Shown here: piece by piece, positions 31,498-44,730 of the stretch
Layout of the letters: the number at the start of each line of letters is the position of its first letter
Numbering within the stretch: position 1 is the first letter of the stretch
The notes under the pieces: generated by a model
Told to the model about the DNA's origin: nothing
Database searches by the model: none
What the model saw: only the letters and a program-made list of their open reading frames with translations
Program-made: the position numbers and the translations under genes
Assembly: GCA_945910005.1 (NCBI GenBank)
Contig: OX246740.1
Coordinates: forward strand, 5,622,704-5,686,703
Source of the DNA: Isoperla grammatica
Lineage: Eukaryota; Arthropoda; Insecta; Plecoptera; Perlodidae
Direction of reading: 5' to 3'
DNA: 64,000 nt

Positions 31498-34479
31498 ATA
31501 CAGAATAGCAGCAGTAAAAGAATAGCTGAATAGCATCAGAATAGTCGGGGCAACTATACGATCGATCTAGCCGCATGGATATCCTTTTTAATTAATCGTA
31601 TTTTCGTTCTCCTCGATATCTCGATCTTCATAATATGTCGCTCAGTTTAGCGGGCTGGCGTTCTACAGGCTTTGGAAGTAAACGCTGACATTATTCGGTT
31701 CAAGGAACACAATTTTTCTAAGTTAGCGAAGACAAAAACTTTGCAATGTTCTGTCTTTGGCAGATCTCGTACGAGTGGTACACATGACTGGCTGCGAAGA
31801 GTTCCCGACTGATTTGAGTATTACGGACTTCGGATCTAGTTTAGAATTCATTCCAATAAAACCTACACTGAACACAGCAAGCCGGAATTGTTTCGTGACG
31901 ACATCGTCATCAACCGATAGATACGGTATAAGTACTACATTGGCGGAGTCGTCATAGGGGGAAACAACATACAGTTCGAGGTAGGGGGGTGGGGGGCCGC
32001 CAAGGCCACTATTATGAGTAAAGAGAGTCCTCTTTGCGGGCAGCGGTCACCACGAGGAGGGACCTACCTCGACCGTATACATTGATGGAAGGATGGATAG
32101 ATGCAAATATAAACAACAAATGCAAAATTGAGAACTAATAATTTCGTAAAATAAGTCATAAAATATATTACATGTGACTGTGCAAGTGATGTGTTGCCGC
32201 TGTGGAGGGGGCGGGCGGGTCGACTCGGACCGCGTGTATTTCCTATCGCCGAGCTGTGCGTTATCACGGTGCGTTATCTCAAGGTGCGTTATCTCGCAGA
32301 GCGTTATCACCGTGTGATTACCTGTCAAAACAAGGTCATCTTCAGCAAACAATACTTTTTCGGTAACGTTTCACTAAGAATCAACTAAGTGTCGAGTGCA
32401 TCCACTGTTTAGGAACATTTATTAATTGACATAATCTTTAAAGATCAGTAGTAATTTGCTAAGTCATAGAGACAAAGCGATATAGTTGACTTTCTTTTCT
32501 TGATGGTAAATTTTTGGCAAAATATGTTTAGTTTGACGATAATAATCTTTCCCATTACTACTGTATTACAATGTTGAAACTTTAGGGTTGCTTGCGAGAA
32601 CGTACTTAAAGCTGACTATGATAACGTAACTAAAAATTGTTGGGGTAAATAGTAAATACAGCGTCACGTGACCCAAACATGCGGGAGAATAGCGTGGGCC
32701 CACCGCCATTTGTATTGTGTATGCGTCGGTTTCTTATAAGAAGATTTGGGGGGGGGGGGGGGGGAGGGGGCTTATGTATAACATTATGAAATAACTAGTT
32801 GCTCGGGTTAATTTCATTTGAAGAAATATAACTAGTAGTTAATATTGTTACAGAAGAATGTGTTGCTGAAAAAGCCATCCTTTGCATGGGCCCTATATAG
32901 GACACGGGAAACGTTAAGTCACACTAATCTACTCTAGTATTAGTACAGTGTATTAGTGTATTAATATATTAGAAGTCTACAGACAGAAGATTACTCAGAA
33001 TCTAAGAAACCTTCTGTAAACTACTCTATAAAATGCAATGTCAATAATAAATAACACAACAATTAACAATCGTTGTAACTGTTACTAATTGTTGCGTTAA
33101 CATTGCAATAAAAATTAATTAATAAAATTGCAATAGTGTTTTGTTTAGGTAAATAAATAAACTTCTCAACAATGAATTGATAGAATTTGTGCAGAAATAC
33201 AGTTGGATAGATTCCACGGTCTCCTGTGTACATCATAATTTAAAATATTTGTGAGATTAACAAATGACTACCTACACACAATTGTCATTTTGTGTTGGGA
33301 AACAAAATTTGGTAAAGCTTGCGTACAACGTCTCGCTTGTAGTCACGTTTATTCTGTATTCCTTGTGCGAGATTGATTCTGTAAGTAGTTACGAAGACCA
33401 ACGCATTTGCTCCATCAAACATACACGAGTTACTGGAACACAGGTATTTTCTTCACTTAACATAACTATGTTCTAATGTTCGTTATGTTCATTATGTTCT
33501 TAGTCTTGAACAAAGCGTATTATTGCTTGGACCTAACACATTGCTAGCAATTGGACACTTTATGAATTTGTCGCGGTAATAGTTGGTAATAGACCTACAT
33601 CAACGATTACAGTAGTATAGTTTTCTCAGTGTCGGTAACTCGTCAACTTGTAGAACAAAATTAACAAATTCATTTATCCAGATCAATGAAAATATGTATA
33701 TATTTTTAAATAATTAATCGGAAACAGACATTCACAAGTCACACCCCACAATCCGTTTTCACGAATTTAAAAACACATGTTTCACAACAAAAGTATCTAG
33801 TACCGTTCGGCGTTGTAGAATCATTTGGTACGCTAAAAATACAATTGATTAGTTCGCAACTTTTTTTTCCGGGTAGTTGGATACTAGGCCTAATTGTGTG
33901 GTATATTGTAGCCTTTATAAAAAAAAATAATATACGAAATTCTCCTCTCAAGTGCCCGGAAAATGAGTTTAGATTGATTCATTTCAACCAGAAGGATTTT
34001 TGTGAGTTGATGTTATGAAACCATTTTAAAGTTGAATAAGTGGGTGGGGGGGGGGGGGGGGGGGGGGGGGGGGGAACAGAAAATTTAAGTCTTACCACGG
34101 TTAAATGATTTTGAACCTTTGGTCGGACAATCATGAGAGGCCCCCATGCAAACGAGTTTCTCGTTATCTAGTTAGATAATTCAATAATAATAATTATTTA
34201 TTTAATTTTTTATTGAAGACGAATTCAATATGAGCCGTCATCCACGCTATCTAGATAGCTAGCTGAAAATTAATTGAAGTCAATCTATTATTAGCATTAT
34301 TAATTAATATGTTAATATATTTATTGCGTAACATTAGAATAATACTGATTAATAAAACGTTCACGTATTATTGAATTTAAGCTAATTTTATCATTTTCAT
34401 GTTATTCTCGGTATGTCTAAATAAAAAATTCCCGTCTGTTTGGAATTCAGAACATCTGGTGCAGTCGATATAGTAGTTT
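31498..34479. other. No gene seen
   Basis: AT-rich. A G tract lies at ~32748-32768. An ORF at 33264-33476 with a hydrophobic stretch is noted under rejected items. Confidence 0.35.
34046..34074 (+). repeat. (G)29 homopolymer
   Basis: Twenty-nine consecutive G residues, the longest homopolymer seen in the window. Confidence 0.98.
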
Positions 34480-34691
34480 TAAATGTCGCTCCTAAAGCGC
34501 CGCGTCCAATCGCGTGCGCGCTCTTAGCTTCTATTGTCCGCCAACAGATGCCGCGAAACCTCGCTTCTCTTCAAATGTGTTCTCTACTAACTTGTCTATC
34601 AACCACTATTGCGCTACGTTCGCCGAGCGCCATTTTGTGAAATTTGGTGACGAAACCAGTCGTGTATTAAATCGTGTCTTCATTTAATAAG
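34480..34691 (+). promoter_or_regulatory. Candidate promoter / non-coding first exon
   Basis: CpG-dense segment in AT-rich surroundings with a CCAAT box (34506-34510), a YY1-like GCGCCATTTTGTG (34627-34639) and, 52 bp further on, a splice-donor-like AATAAG|GTAAAT. YY1 sites of this kind often sit just downstream of transcription starts. No downstream gene was identified, so this is weak. Confidence 0.25.
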
Positions 34692-37600
34692 GTAAATAAA
34701 CAATTCAATGTATTACGATCTAATTTTTTTAAGTCTATAATATTCTGCCATAGTTATTCTATCGTAGAAAATATTCTATTGTGCAATAACGTGTTACGTT
34801 AATTTGTAAATTGTTGTTATAATTGCGATGTGTAGGGGTATGTGTTTGTCTTTTTCTGGGTGGGGGGGATCGATCTTATAGGCACAACCGGAATATGCAT
34901 TGAAAGCTACTTGTCTGTCGCAAGCCGAAAGGGGGATAGCACTATACACTTGTCAAGAATGAGGACATGCATACAATACACACTATTATGTCATTATATT
35001 ATTAGCCCTGTGTCTGACGTTTACGGAGACTGGATTTATATTTTTATTACGCTATTACGAAACGTTAACATTGTCGTGGCTGGCAAATGACATCTTTGAA
35101 ACCCTATGTTTCACTTGCACTAAACATGTTTGCAGTGTCACCTAACGCGCATGGTAGCTCCGCCCACAAAAATACGTATTATCACACCTATAGTAACTCT
35201 AATCTAAAACAAATTTATAACGCCCAAATCTTTTAATGCAGTGAAATGTGCATGAATAAATCGCCGAGCGCCTAGATTAGTAGGCCTAACCACTTTCTCG
35301 TTTCCGTGTTTGTCTAGTGTTTAATTATTTCTGAATGGTGAAGATTATCGTGTTAATGCGCACTTGAAATGTTGATCGTTATTAACCACACGGCTTGAAG
35401 AGGTTTTTCTTTCGGTGAAAGGTTAGATATTATTTTTGATGACCTGAAAACGTCAGAAAATGTACATATTTTACAGAGTGTACAATTCCTACTTGTTGTG
35501 AGTGTACGTGTATGTCCACGTTGGTGGCCTTGTGTTACATTACAGCAGAGATAGAGAGGCAAGACATGTATATACAATACATTCAAATAAGTTTTAGTCA
35601 GTCTAGTCTCTAGCTAGCTGTTGAGTTGCCCCCAATAGATAGACCTGAGATAGACGATGACTCGTATCGTAGGCCCAACTCGCGAAGAACACACCGGCCG
35701 TATTCACGGGCGGGCAAGGACCTTTTACCCGTCGAAAATGTGAGGTCATTCTAGCTATCGCCGTGACACAGGATGTAGACATTCTACTACAATGGCAAAT
35801 AAATGTCAGTAACTATGCTAGATGTATGAGTTTCGTTTTACTAATCGATATCGGTTAAGCTATACGTAAGCATAAGAATTGATTTTATTTAGAGATGTCA
35901 TTTTTTAATTAAAATTAAATTAATGATAGGCCATACATGGGCTTTAGAGTTAATTTATTCAACTGTTGATAAGTTTTGACTAACTTGTGTGTATATAATT
36001 ATTAATTATAACTGAATTATAATTTTAATTTTTGAAAATGAATACCTCTAATTTCCACTAAAAGCAACTAATTTGTACTAATTGTTCGTAGGCCTCATGT
36101 TGACGTTTATTTCATTTGTTATTTTGTTTAATTTTCTTAATAAATTTGATACAAGTCGATGTGTAATTTTCAGCTAAATAAAGTAGCAAGTCATAATTTT
36201 TGTTAAAATTAACGTTATACCAATTTATATCTAAATGCCAAATAATGCTAATTTTTCAAAAGTCAATTCTAAATTTAAAACAAATTGGATATTTAATGCC
36301 AAAAACGTCCATCTCTATATTTTCTATATTTTTCTATTGAAAGTGAATCGTATGATACCGGTGCTTCGTAATGCGTCGGTAGCCACGGCGACCGGTTTGT
36401 CCCTAAGGTTTGTCCACCCCCAGTCCAAAGGCCGAGTACCCGGGAACTGAAAGCAACTTGATTCTAGAACCGCTCTCTTAAATCAAATATTTACTCATTC
36501 TAAAAACATTGCATTTTGCTTTCAATGATTGATTGTGTTTTGTCTTCATCAATGATTGTGTTTTGTGTTCATCATGATTGTGAGGGTGATTGGTGCTAAA
36601 GCATATGATTACCTTGATGACGTCATGTTTGCTATGAGGAATAATCAGGTTCTAACAAGAGAATGCATGATCATGACCCAACAATATATTTAACGATATT
36701 TAAAACACGTTATTGTAGTCGCAGGATTTGATGTAGGTAATTGCTTATTTTTTTCGAAGTGTAGTAGCCTAAGTAGTGATAACGGTACTTATATAGCTAT
36801 AAAATGTGTCGCGTAAAATATAACCTACACGATCTGTAAAACCGCACCGCTGAAAACGATCAGCTAATGGCTAGGATAAAACGTTCCTTCACTCTAAATG
36901 AAATATTTCAAATAACATGCGGTTCGCGGAGCAAAACCCCACTAACCCGCCCGCTTATCAATCACAGTGTGCTTTATTGACACTTCCACCCGAAGGCGGT
37001 ATTTCTATTAAACTGTGTCACGCTATCCGGAAAAAGGGGCTTTTTCCGGTTGGGTAAACATTTTCTATCGGGCTTGATCTAGGTTGGATGTGTAAACATA
37101 CTCACTTGAGCTATGAATACATTCATGAATCCGATATAGCTCGAGAGAGTCTAGACATTTCTCTAGATTTCGTTCGTAGAATTTGTGGCGATTATTAAAT
37201 AAATTTAGCATTTAGAGTTGATTAGATAAATTTTGAAAGCTGCAGTAGCGAACATTTGCATGATTGTAGGGCGGAAGAGTGAATAGGGAGGAGAATTTGC
37301 CTTCCCTTGTAAGAACAGGGGTTTTACAGGAAGTGAGGGATGTCTGACAGGAGTACCTGCAGCGACTTTTCTGTGACATGTTATATCCCTACATGGTTGT
37401 GGTGAATAGAGGTTGTTCTCGCACCCCTCCCCCCCCCCCCCTCTCTCGCGGACTTGACAAAACATGCCAAAATTAATATATGTGTTTCAATTTATTTTAT
37501 GATTTCATTACTATTAATTGTTTGCATAGCTTAGTTTTATTTAAGGTCCTCCTTTGTAAATCAGTTTTTATAACTGAATAGGATAGATATTAAATAAATA

Positions 37601-38714
37601 AATAAATAAATAAGTAACTAAAAGTGTTTAGAATCCAACTAACTGGGAGTCTCACGCCCCCAGAACCCGAATGGTTAGTGTGGTTTTGTCTTACCCCCCC
37701 CCCCCCCCATGGAAAATATCCTATCCCATATCGATACGTGAAGTGTGTTTTATGTTCTTCTCCCTATGCAAGAGAACTTTTATTCAACTCTCCTTTATTT
37801 CGTTTATATTATGAAAAATATTATTGTAATTTGTTGCACATTCAGAAAATCCACTCAAGTCAAATTGAAAACAGAAAGTACTGTGTTGATGAAATGTTTG
37901 TAAATAAATTAAAACTCTGTGCTTTTATCTGAGTGCTTTCGCTCAGGCAGCTTGTTTAGCTTTACAACCAAGGGGTTGGTGCATCAAGTTTAACGCTGAT
38001 AAGTAGCCTATAGTAGTTGTACTTATACTGTGGTAACAGATCGTTCACCAATTTATGCGAGTCAAAATTCTTTTCGGTTTGTATTTCTCTTCACAAAAAA
38101 TAAGTCAGAAAAGTTCAGAGAAATTTTTCGTTTGAAATAATATCAATTTATAATTCGAAATTAGAAGTGCGATGTCAACAAACTTCCGTTGCGTTAATGC
38201 TGACACATCCTGACAATGCTGGGGATTATTGGTGTGATTGTTTTCCATATTGACAAACATCACAGTGTAGCCAGTTTGTGTGTAAATAGATTCATCAGAT
38301 TGAAGTTCAACAAACATTCCGAATGATTGCGAAGATGTGTTGTTTGCTTTATAAACTATTTCCAGAACTGACAGATACCACGTGTATCATTGTGTGCTGA
38401 TATCTGTTCAAACTACAATGTTGTTTCATTGATTGATACAATCAAATAGAATAGTCGTGTTGCACTTTGAATCGTTGGGTTTTGATTTATTGTGCGAGAT
38501 GATCTAGGGGTAGATAACCCTATGAAATAAGATGTTCAAATTTTAAACAGCAGTTTTTAGTTTTCTGGTCACCCACAGTGGATTAGGCCTACACCACGGG
38601 GGGGGGGGGGGGGGGTCAGGGGATCAGGGCAGGCGGGTTCGAAACCTCCACAAGGCAACGGGTTTTATTATGACATTCTTAATAATTAATACTGAAGCTA
38701 TATTAATTGTCGAA
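34692..38714. other. No gene seen
   Basis: AT-rich with G/C homopolymers (37428-37440, 37695-37708, 38600-38616) and a CRE-like TGACGTCA at 36618-36625. Small ORFs look like chance. Confidence 0.3.
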
Positions 38715-38775
38715 ATGTTTGGCCTGATCGCGAATCGAACCCGGGTCCTCCGTCTGTACGTACCGAAACTCTGAT
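38715..38775 (-). repeat. tRNA-like SINE remnant
   Basis: The minus strand reads GGACCCGGGTTCGATTCGCG, a good B box in a T-arm-like context. No intact cloverleaf. Confidence 0.35.
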
Positions 38776-39518
38776 TGAAAACTGTGTAATGATATATCAA
38801 TTATGTTGAGAAGCGTAGGTCTAGCTATACCATTAATAGAGAGACATAAAACAACACAAATAACATTAAACGTTTATCCGCGTTTATCTCTTTTATCGAA
38901 CATTATACCCACGAATAAAAATTGTAAGTGTGCACTGTGTAACAGTGGGCTTCGTGAGGTAGGGGGGGGGGGGGGGGGCAGGGGGATGCACTTGTTCGAC
39001 TCAAAAATATCTTACCGGGTACAGCTCGTTTCAGCTGTAAATACATAAAAACTAAAACTAAAAGATTGTAATCATGACGAAGAAAGCAGTTTTATGTTTG
39101 CTAGTCCATTAATTAATGCTAGGATTATTATAAATATTTACCTAATTGTACAGCAATGTTACTAAATTTGTAAGTAAATGTATGACGAATAAACTTTCGT
39201 CAAAAAATTACGACGAAATAATACGAAGAACCTGTTAAAAATGTATATACAGGTTGTTCACAAATGTAGCCTACGGCTTACACTCACGCGTAGATATTAC
39301 TCCCTGTACAAGTAAGTACATATTTATGATAATCCTACTATCTAAGAGTAATCAGTGGAGAAGCAAAATACATGTCTATAAAACTGCCGTACAATTAGTC
39401 ACATCGATTGTAAGTTTATATGAGCACTGTTGACCGGCAATGGTCGATCACGCAAGATCATTGATTGGTTGATGGGTTGATAACGTCTCATATGTATGCG
39501 TGGGCGCCGCTCGTAGCC

Positions 39519-39556
39519 GGGGGATGGGGGTGGGGGTGGGGGTCAGGGGTCAGGGG
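39519..39556 (+). other. G-quadruplex-capable tract
   Basis: Five G-runs of 4-5 separated by 1-3 bases (GGGGG-AT-GGGGG-T-GGGGG-T-GGGGG-TCA-GGGG). Such a tract can fold as a G-quadruplex; no gene context is visible. Confidence 0.6.
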
Positions 39557-40119
39557 TGATCTGCTAATGATGACAATGGACTTGTGGGACGAATAGAGTA
39601 CATTACCAAACCGTGCGACTTGATAGCTTTATGTTACACGCAGCCCAGCTATAGTACACTCGCCCACAAATATAGATTAAGGTCGGGTAGTAAAGATATC
39701 TTCTACAAGTAGCCTTTGAGTGTACCACGTGTCTTCGAGATTGATTGATCGTTATTTATGGCGGGATTAATATTGACGAGCGTAATGATTGCAATATTTT
39801 TTTAAATTTTTAGTTCTTACGAAAACATGTCCTCCTCAATTGTTACTTTTTCAATATTGTGTAGCGTTGTCAAAACATAATCAAAACGTGGCGCTGTTTT
39901 TACATGCAGACTACCTTCAATCCGTCTGCGACTCTTCTGACGTTTGTAATATTGACCTCAGGCGGAGAGTATTAGCTTTCACCACTCCCGTGTCATTTCG
40001 TGAACCCAGCGTTTCGCCAAGTGAGGGGTGCGCGCTTTAGCATTCATCTCTTATCTAAAACAATCGTGTACCGAGGGAGCTTTTATCAAAGAAGTAATGC
40101 ATGTCTGAGCCGTGAGCTA

Positions 40120-40751
40120 CAGTGGAGACACCTCGGACAACGAACCAGAATTTCTGGCGAAAACCGGTTCTGAGCGATGACCATATTTTGTACAACCCTT
40201 GGGAATGCATCACATTCATGTCAATATTCAAAGCTAGAAGATCGTTAAATCAGATTGCGGACTGTTGTATTCTGTTAAATACCCCGTGCTAGTTTTATTA
40301 TTTTTGCTTCTGGTTTTACGTCATTTTCAATTATCACAATCGTTTTCTAAATACATTAATGCATATTGTCATCTTTTCATCGTCTTTGTAGTAGGATTAT
40401 GAAGAATCATATTATGTAATTCATTTGTCCAGTATGCAAATCGTTTGATTCGCATTCATCTAATAATAACGCTACAAGAAAAAATAAAAAAGTTTCAAGC
40501 TCGTGGTGTTCTGATCTATATTAAGGAATAAGTTACCGAAACGTTAGTTCAAATAAAACATTAATTTATATTTGGAATTTAGCTTTTACAGTTGTTTGTG
40601 TAGCCAATTATGAAATTCTAGGAAATCAGTGAATGGAATGTAGCGCGAACGAGTCGGCCCAACTACCCCCCTAACGAGGGGTTTACAAACCAGGTAAATA
40701 TAAGCTCGACGCGGTGGATCGACTGGTTCGTTGTCCGAGGTGTCTCCACTA
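40120..40751. mobile_element. 632-bp TA-flanked element with 28-bp TIRs
   Basis: AGTGGAGACACCTCGGACAA... at the left end is repeated exactly, inverted, at 40724-40750. TA occurs outside both ends (40118-40119, 40752-40753). This suits a pogo/Tigger-type MITE. It sits directly 5' of a decayed tRNA-like unit (CCTAGGGACGTGGG). Confidence 0.75.
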
Positions 40752-40800
40752 TACCTAGGGACGTGGGTTTGATTCCAGTATCCATTTATTTATAGGTCAA
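40752..40800 (+). repeat. Decayed tRNA-like SINE fragment
   Basis: CCTAGGGACGTGGGTTTGATTCC matches the B-box region of the units at 5404 and 53811. The 5' part was displaced by the preceding MITE. Confidence 0.45.
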
Positions 40801-42591
40801 TGTTAACTTGAAAAAATTTGTTTCTACATCTTTTTTTTTACTGTGGTAAAAGGAATTTACTTTTAAAAAATATAGAATGTTTGGCGGAATTTCAGATAGG
40901 ATTCAAAATTGAATTGATGACAAAACGGGAACAGTGAACACACAAAATTGAGGCATGTCCCTGACTTCGTTGACTTTTTGTAGATCAGTGGAAAATAAAT
41001 ATATTAGAAAGTAATGAAAGGGAGACAATAATAAACTTTTAGAAGAAAATAACATTTGTTTACTTCAGATGTCGGTATTACATTATATTTGTCTTTACGT
41101 TAGATGAAAATTATTTTTGAACTGTGAGAATTCATGTATTTTCATAGTGTAACAAATCGGAGGTCCCCGGGCAACATGCGCTAAATAAAAAGTAATAGTA
41201 ATAAATAATAAAGTCAGAGGTTCTGTGATCTAATTAGTTCTGGGTTTGAATCCATTCGTGATTCAAAATGAGACTATCACTAGAACACGGGGCCGTATTA
41301 TTCATCCCCCCCCCCCCCCTTCATGTTTAGTTAGTTCGTGAGTTCCTGGTTGTGTGAACCTAGCAATGTCTAGAGGAATTAAAATATCTGTGCACTTCGC
41401 TGAACGCGCTGTAACTTAAGCGCATGCGTATTTCAAGCCCAGTTAACTTACAAAGAGCGTGTGTGCTCTTTATTGTTTTAAATACATAATACCTAGGGCA
41501 CAGTCTTATGGTTTAGCCAACCAGTAACTCATGAACTAACTGAACTAACTTAATTTACTAAGGCCAGCGAATGTAAGATGGGAACATTTTGGTCGCAAAG
41601 GTTACCTTGTAAAATAAGTAGGGTAGGTAATAGGTATATTGTATAAACCTTGAGTAATATAGTTTACCGCGCAACATTCATATACATAATGCGTTTATAA
41701 CAGCGTAAGTTGGTACCAGCAAATTATTCAGTTATATCGTCTTGGTCCTTGGAGTCCTTAGAGTCCTTATAGTCGGCAACCGGAGTTGCCCACATTGGTT
41801 GGCCCTTTCCCTTTGATCATATTTATGCAAATACGTCATATTATACAACCAACAAGAACTATATTATACTGGCTACACGTTACACGAAATTGAAACGTAT
41901 TTAAATACCAAGACAGTCCTATAGTGTTCCTACTGTAGTTCATTTCCATTGTAATGAATATACGAGCAATATTTGATATTAATATTATTGTTATTTTGTC
42001 TTCTTATAATTTTCTAACATTTCTCTTAGCGCTTTCTTTTGTCGTTGTTCATTTCTTTCTTATATCTGTGTAAATTATTTTCCTCTGCACGTTATTCAAC
42101 GTAGACCGTATATGGTTGTACACAGTTTAATAACCTATAAATCATGAAACATGGTCAAAGAATGAATAAAATATTATGATATAATTTTTCATTAATAGAT
42201 TTAGATAATATTTTATAGAATTGAATTAGAGGGGTGACGATGATATCCTAAGTGTGCCCCGTACAAGTTTCGTTCTTGCCGCTTATGCGGAGAGTAATGT
42301 AAAAATAAACAAAATAAATCCGGAGGAATGTTTAATGCAATCAAATCACTTCAAATTATTTATGTTAAAGTAACCTGTATTCTACTACTTTAGTGCCGAG
42401 ACTAAACTTTAGGCGAAATTCAATTAATTGATGTGATTTCTTATAAGTCGAAGTAGGGAAACATATAAGACAGATAGACGGACTGGATTGGAGGGAAGTG
42501 CAACAGATAACCCAGGAGATAAACATCATTGTAATGGATATGTTTGAAGTAGAAGACTGGCAGTTGAAAGGAAAGAATTATTGAGAGCTTT
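40801..42591. other. No gene seen
   Basis: AT-rich, with a C tract at 41306-41319 and a lone B-box-like GGGTTTGAATCC at ~41242. Confidence 0.3.
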
Positions 42592-43347
42592 TTAAGCGAG
42601 CGAAGCGAGCGTTTCCACGAGACTCTTATGGCACTTCGTTCTGTTTTTTTTTTTGTTTGTTTGTTTGTTTGTTTTTTTTTTTTTTTTTATGTCTGTCGAT
42701 AGCGGTCGAACGGAAAGTCCGATCAACTTGAAATTTGGACCATCCACAAGCCTCGATGTGGATTGAAGGTGTATAGTTTTGAGGCAAAATCGTTTGAAAA
42801 GTTACAAAGTTACACCATAGTTACTGCAAAATATTTTTTTGAAACAAAATGGCGGCAAAATGTGAGATAGCCATATTTTTTTAAACTTTTTTCCGGTCAC
42901 GAATATGTTAATGTAATGGCGATCTGATAAGTATTGGCAAAGTTACACAAAAGTTACTCGAAAATATATTTCTGAAACACAGTAACAGCAAAATGTGAGG
43001 TGGCTATCTTATAGTAAATTTTCGTCTGGTTACGAATATACTAATGTTAACGCGATCCGATACGTATTAGAGGCAGAAATTACATTCCTATTGCTGTCAA
43101 TAAGTGTTAGTAACGGTGGCGGACCGTGTTGAAAACATGACCACGAAAATTCTTAGCAACGCACATTGCACTGCATACAACAATGTCGGAAAGTATAATA
43201 GCCATGGTAATAAGAACAATTTTTGCAATGCGCATTCTTGAATTGTTGTTAATTGTTGTTCGTATTAGCATTGAAAACTTTTCGCCAGAAAGTTCGTAGA
43301 TATTGACGCGCTCGCTTATCAACGCGTCAAACAGAGCGTTTTCCTAG
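42592..43347 (+). mobile_element. Helitron-like non-autonomous unit, copy 1
   Basis: Begins TTAAGCGAGCGAAGCGAGCG and ends GAGCGTTTTCCTAG followed by T. A hairpin (GACGCG, 12-nt loop, CGCGTC) lies ~15 nt before the CTAG end. A hairpin plus CTRR end with a following T is the 3' signature of Helitrons; the 5' end does not begin with TC, so the class is uncertain. Internally it has a GTTT/T tract and no convincing ORF. Copy 2 is 290 bp downstream. Confidence 0.55.
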
Positions 43348-43637
43348 TTAATTAAAACGAATCCATGAATTGATAATGTGAAAAGAATGAACTGTTGAAC
43401 TTCTTTACTGAATTAATTTCCTCACGAAAATCCATTCTTTTAATTATTTTCACGTATACAGTCCGAGCGGTTCTTGGCCATACCCTGTGTATAACCCCCT
43501 GTTTCTGTCTGTTAATAGCTTTAAAAAACTTTCTAATTTACACAAAGTAAAACAAAATATGTCATCTATTTCTTTGTCGCATTAAATATTTCCGTACTAA
43601 AAAATATAATGTGATGTTTTTTTTTAAACGGAAATAA

Positions 43638-44404
43638 TTAAGCGAGCGAAGCGAGCGTTTCCACTTGACTCTTATGGCACTTCGTTCTGTTTTTTTGTTT
43701 GTTTGTTTGTTTGTTTGTTTTTTTTTTGTTTGTTTTTTTGTTTTTATGTCCGTCGATAGCGGTCGAACGGAAAGTCCGATCAACTTGAAATTTGGACCAT
43801 CCACAAGCCTCGATGTGGATTGAAGGTGTATAGTTTTGAGGCAAAGTCGTTTGAAAAGTTACAAAGTTACACCATAGTTACTGCAAAATATTTTTCTGAA
43901 ACAAAATGGCGGCAAAATGTGAGATAGCCAGATTTTTCTACAGATTTTTCCGATCACGAATATGTTAATGTAATGGCGATCTGATAAATATTGGCAAAGT
44001 TACACGAAAGTTACTCGAAAATATTTTTCTAAAACGCAGTAACGGCAAAATGTGAGGTGGCTATCTTATAGTAAATTTTTGTCCGGTCACGAATATGCTA
44101 ATGTAAACGCGATCCAATACGTATTAGAGGCAGAAATTACATTTCTATTGCTGTCAATAAGTGTTAGTAACGGTGGCGGACCGTATTGAAAACATGACCA
44201 CGAAAATTCTTAGCAACGCACATTGCACTGCATACAACAATGTCGGAAAGTATAATAGCCATGGAAATAAGAACAATTTTTGCAATGCGCATTCTTGAAT
44301 TGTTGTTAATTGTTGTTCGTACTAGCATTGAAAACTTCTCGCCAGAAAGTTCGTAGATATTGACGCGCTCGCTTATCAACGCGTCAAACAGAGCGTTTTC
44401 CTAG
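43638..44404 (+). mobile_element. Helitron-like non-autonomous unit, copy 2
   Basis: Nearly identical to copy 1 over its full length, with the same start, the same hairpin and the same CTAG end. Differences are scattered substitutions and an expanded GTTT tract (43688-43745). An end fragment of the same type, AACGCGGAGCGTTTTCCTAG, is at ~56490-56510. Confidence 0.55.
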
Positions 44405-44561
44405 TTATTTCTAACACAGAAACATTCATAACAAAGAACAGTAAATTCTCTAGAAAATTACTTATTTTATTTTTCGCTTTGACAATTTTAAAGCATTTTA
44501 AATCTGTTTGTATAGACATGAATAGGGGCTTCTGCAGGGCAGGGTGGGTGACAGTAAAGCG

Positions 44562-44570
44562 CCGTCCGCG
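44562..44570. repeat. 9-bp target-site duplication (left)
   Basis: CCGTCCGCG, identical to 53794-53802, directly abutting the left end of the foldback element. Confidence 0.9.
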
Positions 44571-44730
44571 ACCTCCATGAAGTTGGCCCCTCACATTTGC
44601 CCAATACATTTTTTTTTTATTTCAACCGTTAGAACTTCGTTTGATCCCGTTTGATCCGTTATTGTTTTCGTTTGAACCCTTTCGATCACGACGCTATGGC
44701 GTCGTGTTTATGTGAGGGGCCAACTTCACG
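44571..44730 (+). repeat. Foldback terminal module, left
   Basis: The 160-bp module is itself self-complementary: TGAAGTTGGCCCCTCACAT near its outer end pairs with ATGTGAGGGGCCAACTTCA near its inner end, and CACGACGC-TATG-GCGTCGTG (44687-44706) forms a second hairpin. The mirror copy is 53634-53793, the same length. Confidence 0.9.

Noticed and set aside
30869..31576. 235-codon minus-strand ORF
   Set aside because: Made entirely of the 24-bp minisatellite read as an 8-residue repeat.
33264..33476. Possible secreted/membrane first exon (MTTYTQLSFCVGKQN...)
   Set aside because: It has a hydrophobic stretch and a possible donor (ACACAG|GTATTT), but no partner exon or homology was found.
43107..44379. 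Paired 71-codon ORFs (MISERVNIYELSGEKFS...)
   Set aside because: They lie in the two Helitron-like copies; conservation simply reflects recent duplication, and no family is recognised.
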